Assembly: GCF_015207035.1 (NCBI RefSeq)
Contig: NZ_JADEXQ010000065.1
Span: forward strand, 1-35,512
Direction: 5' to 3'
DNA: 35,512 nucleotides
From: Romeriopsis navalis LEGE 11480
Lineage (GTDB): Bacteria; Cyanobacteriota; Cyanobacteriia; Leptolyngbyales; Leptolyngbyaceae
Shown here: positions 34,105-35,512 of the stretch, piece by piece
Layout: each line of letters begins with the position of its first letter
Numbering within the stretch: position 1 is the first letter of the stretch
The notes under the pieces: generated by a model
The model's database searches: none
What the model was told of the DNA's origin: nothing
The model's input: the letters and a program-made list of their open reading frames with translations, nothing else
Position numbers and translations under genes: made by a program

Positions 34105-35313
34105 ATGATTACTGAAAATACCAAGAAAACTCGTAACCTTCAATTGTTTTCATCGAATCACCTGAAAAATAGTCTTGTATTGCGGCTTCAAAAAATTGAC
34201 TTTGACACGGTAAGAGACTCGGCTTCTATGCGAGTACCTGAAGGCATCTCGCAGCTCTATCTACTCTGTGACCTTGGTTTTCCACAATTCGAGCTGATGC
34301 TCAATCAAGCTCTTCTAAATTTGGGTTCTGATTCTCTAGATAAAGATGAGTATCTACCATTCACTACGAACCATTCAATACAACTCGAAATCCTTCTCAA
34401 GCCTGAGTTGATGATGCAATTTCTTGACCTGGCTGAAACCCCAGCGGATGCAATCACTTACCTCCAAATACTCAGTCAAACCCAACCTGAAACTACAGCG
34501 GATATCCATCCCCTCCTCCAAGAACAGAACTGGTACTGCACCACCATCCGCCAAACCCAGCCCAACGGCGAAGAAATCGTCCACCACACCCTCTGGCACT
34601 ACCTCCTCCCCACCCTCCAAAACCCCAACCCCGACAACATCGCCCACAGCATCACCCAATACATCACCGACCAAACCACCGACAGCCTCAACCAAATCAC
34701 CCAAGCCACCGACCCCCTCTTCCAAGACATCGCCCAAACCTTCCAAGATCTCTTCAGCCAAACCCTAACCGACCTCGATAGCATCGACCCCGACAGCGAA
34801 GACGAACCAGAACCCCCATCTCTCCTCACCGCCCTCACCAACTTCCTAGACAGCGAAGACTGGCCCTACGCCAAACTCCCCGCCAACGCCGACAACGACC
34901 CAACCACCACCCTCCGCCTCTCCTTTCGCGGCGACAACGGCCAATGGCCCTGCTACGCCAAACTCAACCAGCAACAACAAACCCTCTGCTTCTACTCCAT
35001 CGCCCCCATCCCCGCCCAACCTGACCAACAACCCGCCACCGCCGAATTCATCACCCGCGCCAACTACGGCATGATCCTTGGCAACTTCGAACTCGACTAC
35101 AGCGACGGCGAAATCCGCTACAAAACCAGCATCGATGTAGAAGGCGACAACCTCACCCCCGCCCTCATCCAAAATCTCGTCTACACCAACGTCATGACGA
35201 TGGATCAATACCTCCCCGGCCTCCTCGCCGTCCTAGAGCAAAACGCCACCCCCCAACAAGCCATCGCCCTAGTCGAGCAAAACGAACCAGACACCCTACA
35301 GCAAACCGCCTAG
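34105..35313 (+). CDS. YbjN-like protein with N-terminal unknown domain
   Basis: The 402-residue protein has an unknown N-terminal half and a C-terminal part (about 240-400) like the YbjN/sensory-transduction-regulator fold: FLDSEDWPYAKL, LRLSFRGDNGQWPCYAKLNQ, FITRANYGMILGNFELDYSD, GEIRYKTSIDVEGDNLT and VYTNVMTMDQYLPGLLAVLE. YbjN domains are related to the secretion-chaperone fold, so a protein-binding role is plausible. Base composition changes sharply near 34500: before it the gene is AT-rich, after it nearly every third base is C. It follows the immunity candidate after about 150 bases, so membership in the CIS locus is uncertain. Confidence 0.65.
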   Translation: MITENTKKTRNLQLFSSNHLKNSLVLRLQKIDFDTVRDSASMRVPEGISQLYLLCDLGFPQFELMLNQALLNLGSDSLDKDEYLPFTTNHSIQLEILLKPELMMQFLDLAETPADAITYLQILSQTQPETTADIHPLLQEQNWYCTTIRQTQPNGEEIVHHTLWHYLLPTLQNPNPDNIAHSITQYITDQTTDSLNQITQATDPLFQDIAQTFQDLFSQTLTDLDSIDPDSEDEPEPPSLLTALTNFLDSEDWPYAKLPANADNDPTTTLRLSFRGDNGQWPCYAKLNQQQQTLCFYSIAPIPAQPDQQPATAEFITRANYGMILGNFELDYSDGEIRYKTSIDVEGDNLTPALIQNLVYTNVMTMDQYLPGLLAVLEQNATPQQAIALVEQNEPDTLQQTA

Positions 35314-35319
35314 CCACCC

Positions 35320-35439
35320 CTAAGCGACGCGAGCCAAGTCTCCCGCATCGATCAGTATCAACTGAATTGCAGACCGTCGATTAAGCACCTGGGCAATCCT
35401 CTGCAACATCCTCCATGTTCCAGAATCCGATCCATTCAT
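35320..35439 (-). CDS. Possible short coding remnant (39 aa), minus strand
   Basis: An ATG at 35437-35439 opens a 39-codon frame whose text (GTWRMLQRIAQVLN, SAIQLILIDAGDLARVA) looks protein-like. Both the ribosome-binding site and family are unclear, and the frame is closed by a TAG a short way upstream, so it may be a decayed fragment. The rest of 35314-35512 shows nothing I can name. Confidence 0.15.
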   Translation of the reverse strand: MNGSDSGTWRMLQRIAQVLNRRSAIQLILIDAGDLARVA

Positions 35440-35512
35440 CCATGCCCAGATAAATTCCTAACTTTCGTCAGCTAGTCCCCACTAATCCATCTGCATACAT
35501 TGAGAGAGATAC

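Noticed and set aside
34375-34841. Several overlapping long frames opposite and beside the YbjN-like gene
   Set aside because: Extreme C-rich codon use removes stops from other frames; the products are repetitive Val/Gly or Thr/Pro/Ser text.
1-35512. CRISPR array, tRNA or rRNA genes
   Set aside because: I saw no regularly spaced repeats, cloverleaf-like segments or ribosomal RNA stretches on reading both strands; I could not run a covariance search.
1-35512. HIP1 octamers (GCGATCGC) as a genus marker
   Set aside because: CGATCG occurs often, but I did not find a full octamer by eye, so I draw no taxonomic conclusion beyond cyanobacterium.

Overview
The window is chromosomal DNA from a cyanobacterium. 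I judge this from the many CGATCG-containing sites, a Nif11-type small protein, an HGN-type kinase-like receptor, a CHASE2 protein, and a phage-tail-like sheath whose conserved C-terminal half matches the cyanobacterial type. I cannot name the genus. The centrepiece is a gene cluster for a contractile injection system (CIS) of the extracellular/thylakoid-anchored class (Afp/PVC relatives). It has two divergent arms around a ~650-bp regulatory region (about 12955-13601).

Layout. (1) 1-1510: small unknown genes. Two show an in-frame stop near a likely end or start. (2) 1631-3055: a decayed IS701-like insertion sequence whose transposase carries two mutually compensating single-base indels. (3) 3115-6895, minus strand: a kinase-like/transmembrane/PstS-like fusion receptor and a Pro/Ser/Gln-rich membrane-anchored partner. 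A small divergent Nif11 gene follows, separated by a promoter region rich in perfect inverted repeats. (4) 7349-12954, minus-strand CIS arm, in transcription order: soluble histidine kinase, NarL-type response regulator, DUF4255 tail-terminator protein, 67-aa unknown protein, AAA+ ATPase. (5) 13602-28374, plus-strand CIS arm: giant sheath (1062 aa, with a helical insertion of about 430 residues), three tube proteins, two tail-assembly-type small proteins, a hidden 53-codon gene with no standard start codon, a CHASE2 membrane protein, a 91-aa protein, a fourth tube-like protein, a 1032-aa acidic disordered protein, a CIS tube/LysM-position protein, a VgrG-like spike and a PAAR tip. (6) 28516-33952: a 1596-aa DUF4157 effector ending in a probable nuclease tip, followed by a SUKH-like candidate immunity gene. 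The tip and the immunity gene are much more AT-rich than the rest of the effector. (7) 34105-35313: a YbjN-like protein with an abrupt change in base composition inside the gene.

How the parts fit. Sheath, tube, spike, PAAR, terminator and ATPase make most of a contractile particle, and the DUF4157 protein is its likely payload. The embedded two-component system and the translationally coupled CHASE2 protein suggest that assembly, anchoring or firing is tied to intracellular and membrane signals. I do not see the gp25-like, gpJ/gp6-like wedge, tape-measure or fibre genes. They must lie outside the window, or their jobs are done by unusual proteins here. The points most worth following are: the sheath insertion, the hydrophobic-Gln-Arg motif shared by the acidic protein and the effector, the CHASE2 gene inside the baseplate operon, the hidden small gene, and the swapped toxin/immunity tip.
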